From assembly GCF_019093865.1 (NCBI RefSeq), contig NZ_JABJXD010000001.1:496001-560000 (forward strand): DNA of 64,000 nt, written 5' to 3'. Below the pieces are notes generated by a model. That model was not told the DNA's origin. It did not search any database and was given only the letters and a program-made list of their open reading frames with translations. The translations under genes were made by a program, and so were the position numbers. The DNA is from Lentibacillus saliphilus (GTDB lineage Bacteria > Bacillota > Bacilli > Bacillales > Amphibacillaceae). Positions within the stretch are counted from its first letter, which is position 1. Each line of letters starts with the position of its first letter. This document shows positions 63,754 through 64,000 of this stretch, in pieces.

Positions 63754-64000
63754 TTAATCGTTCAAGAGCATATCTTCCATTTCAGTCAACTTCTTTTCAA
63801 ATACATCAAGCGCAGCTAAAATCGGCTCTTTTGAGGTCATATCTACGCCTGCTTTCTTAAGCACTTCAATTGGATAATCACTGCTACCCGCACGTAGAAA
63901 ATCGTTAATGTAACGATCAACTGCGCCTTCTTTTCCTTCAAGAATGTCAGCAGCCAATGCCGTTGCAGCTGAATAGCCTGTAGCATACTGATAAACATAA
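63754..64000 (-). CDS. pepF: Oligoendopeptidase F, C-terminal part (cut by window end)
   Basis: The last 82 residues or so read VYQYATGYSAATALA, then GAVDRYINDFLRAGSSDYP and IEVLKKAGVDMTSKEPI, the helical end of the M3B oligoendopeptidase F. The HExxH zinc site lies beyond the window edge. PepF degrades peptides of about 7-17 residues in the cytoplasm. In B. subtilis yjbG (pepF) is beside yjbH, matching the position next to spxH here. The terminator at 63711-63746 ends it. Confidence 0.9.
   Translation of the reverse strand, partial: YVYQYATGYSAATALAADILEGKEGAVDRYINDFLRAGSSDYPIEVLKKAGVDMTSKEPILAALDVFEKKLTEMEDMLLND

Overview
The window looks like chromosome from a spore-forming member of the Bacillaceae, probably a salt- or alkali-tolerant one. 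The signs are spore genes (splAB for spore photoproduct repair, a CotY/CotZ-type coat protein, CotO), Bacillus-type ribosome binding sites, two gene orders known from Bacillus subtilis (yjcH-yjcG-yjcF, and pepF / spxH-yjbI / yjbK / yjbM-nadF-yjbO / prpE), and acidic surface proteins. I do not name a genus.

Layout. 0.1-3.1 kb: a three-gene operon (enolase-superfamily racemase, GNAT, M20 hydrolase) that could turn D-amino acids into L-amino acids. 3.4-5.4 kb: aldehyde dehydrogenase with its DUF779 partner. 5.4-7.5 kb: acetyltransferase and splAB. 7.7-8.0 kb: a 21-bp tandem array. 8-28.5 kb: mostly housekeeping and transport genes (RNase H, PepT, YhgE/Pip, P-type ATPase, CNNM protein, two MFS-type transporters, an rRNA methylase, an alkaline-phosphatase-fold enzyme, Maf).

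28.8-38.8 kb is the accessory region. It starts at a tRNA-Val(GAC) followed by a broken tyrosine recombinase. After a DUF3231 gene and a manganese catalase comes the most interesting locus, 31.4-35.2 kb. A 99-residue secreted, cysteine-free peptide with a hydrophobic glycine/alanine-rich core is followed, across an attenuator-like hairpin, by a DUF5819 protein, an HTTM membrane protein, a membrane-anchored transglutaminase-like protein and a DCC-motif redox protein. This resembles the Bacillus sdpABC sporulation-delaying toxin system in plan, but has two extra enzymes and a different peptide. A DsbA-like lipoprotein, an unknown secreted protein with a 46-residue membrane peptide, and a lipoprotein with a duplicated domain follow.

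38.9-45.6 kb: a sortase-assembled pilus operon (VWA tip protein, YPKN backbone pilin, two class C sortases), interrupted by a structured repeat and preceded by a regulatory region rich in inverted TTCTTT/AAAGAA elements. 45.8-49.3 kb: a heterodimeric ABC exporter. 49.5-54.3 kb: the yjc cluster, a DUF421 protein and spore coat genes. 54.4-64 kb: MgtE, a RodA/FtsW protein and the yjb cluster, ending in pepF, which runs off the window. A 20-bp tandem array lies at 62.86-63.12 kb.

Three repeat systems stand out: a terminally inverted structured element present twice, whose flank recurs a third time beside the 20-bp array; the 21-bp array; and the 20-bp array. None shows signs of coding.
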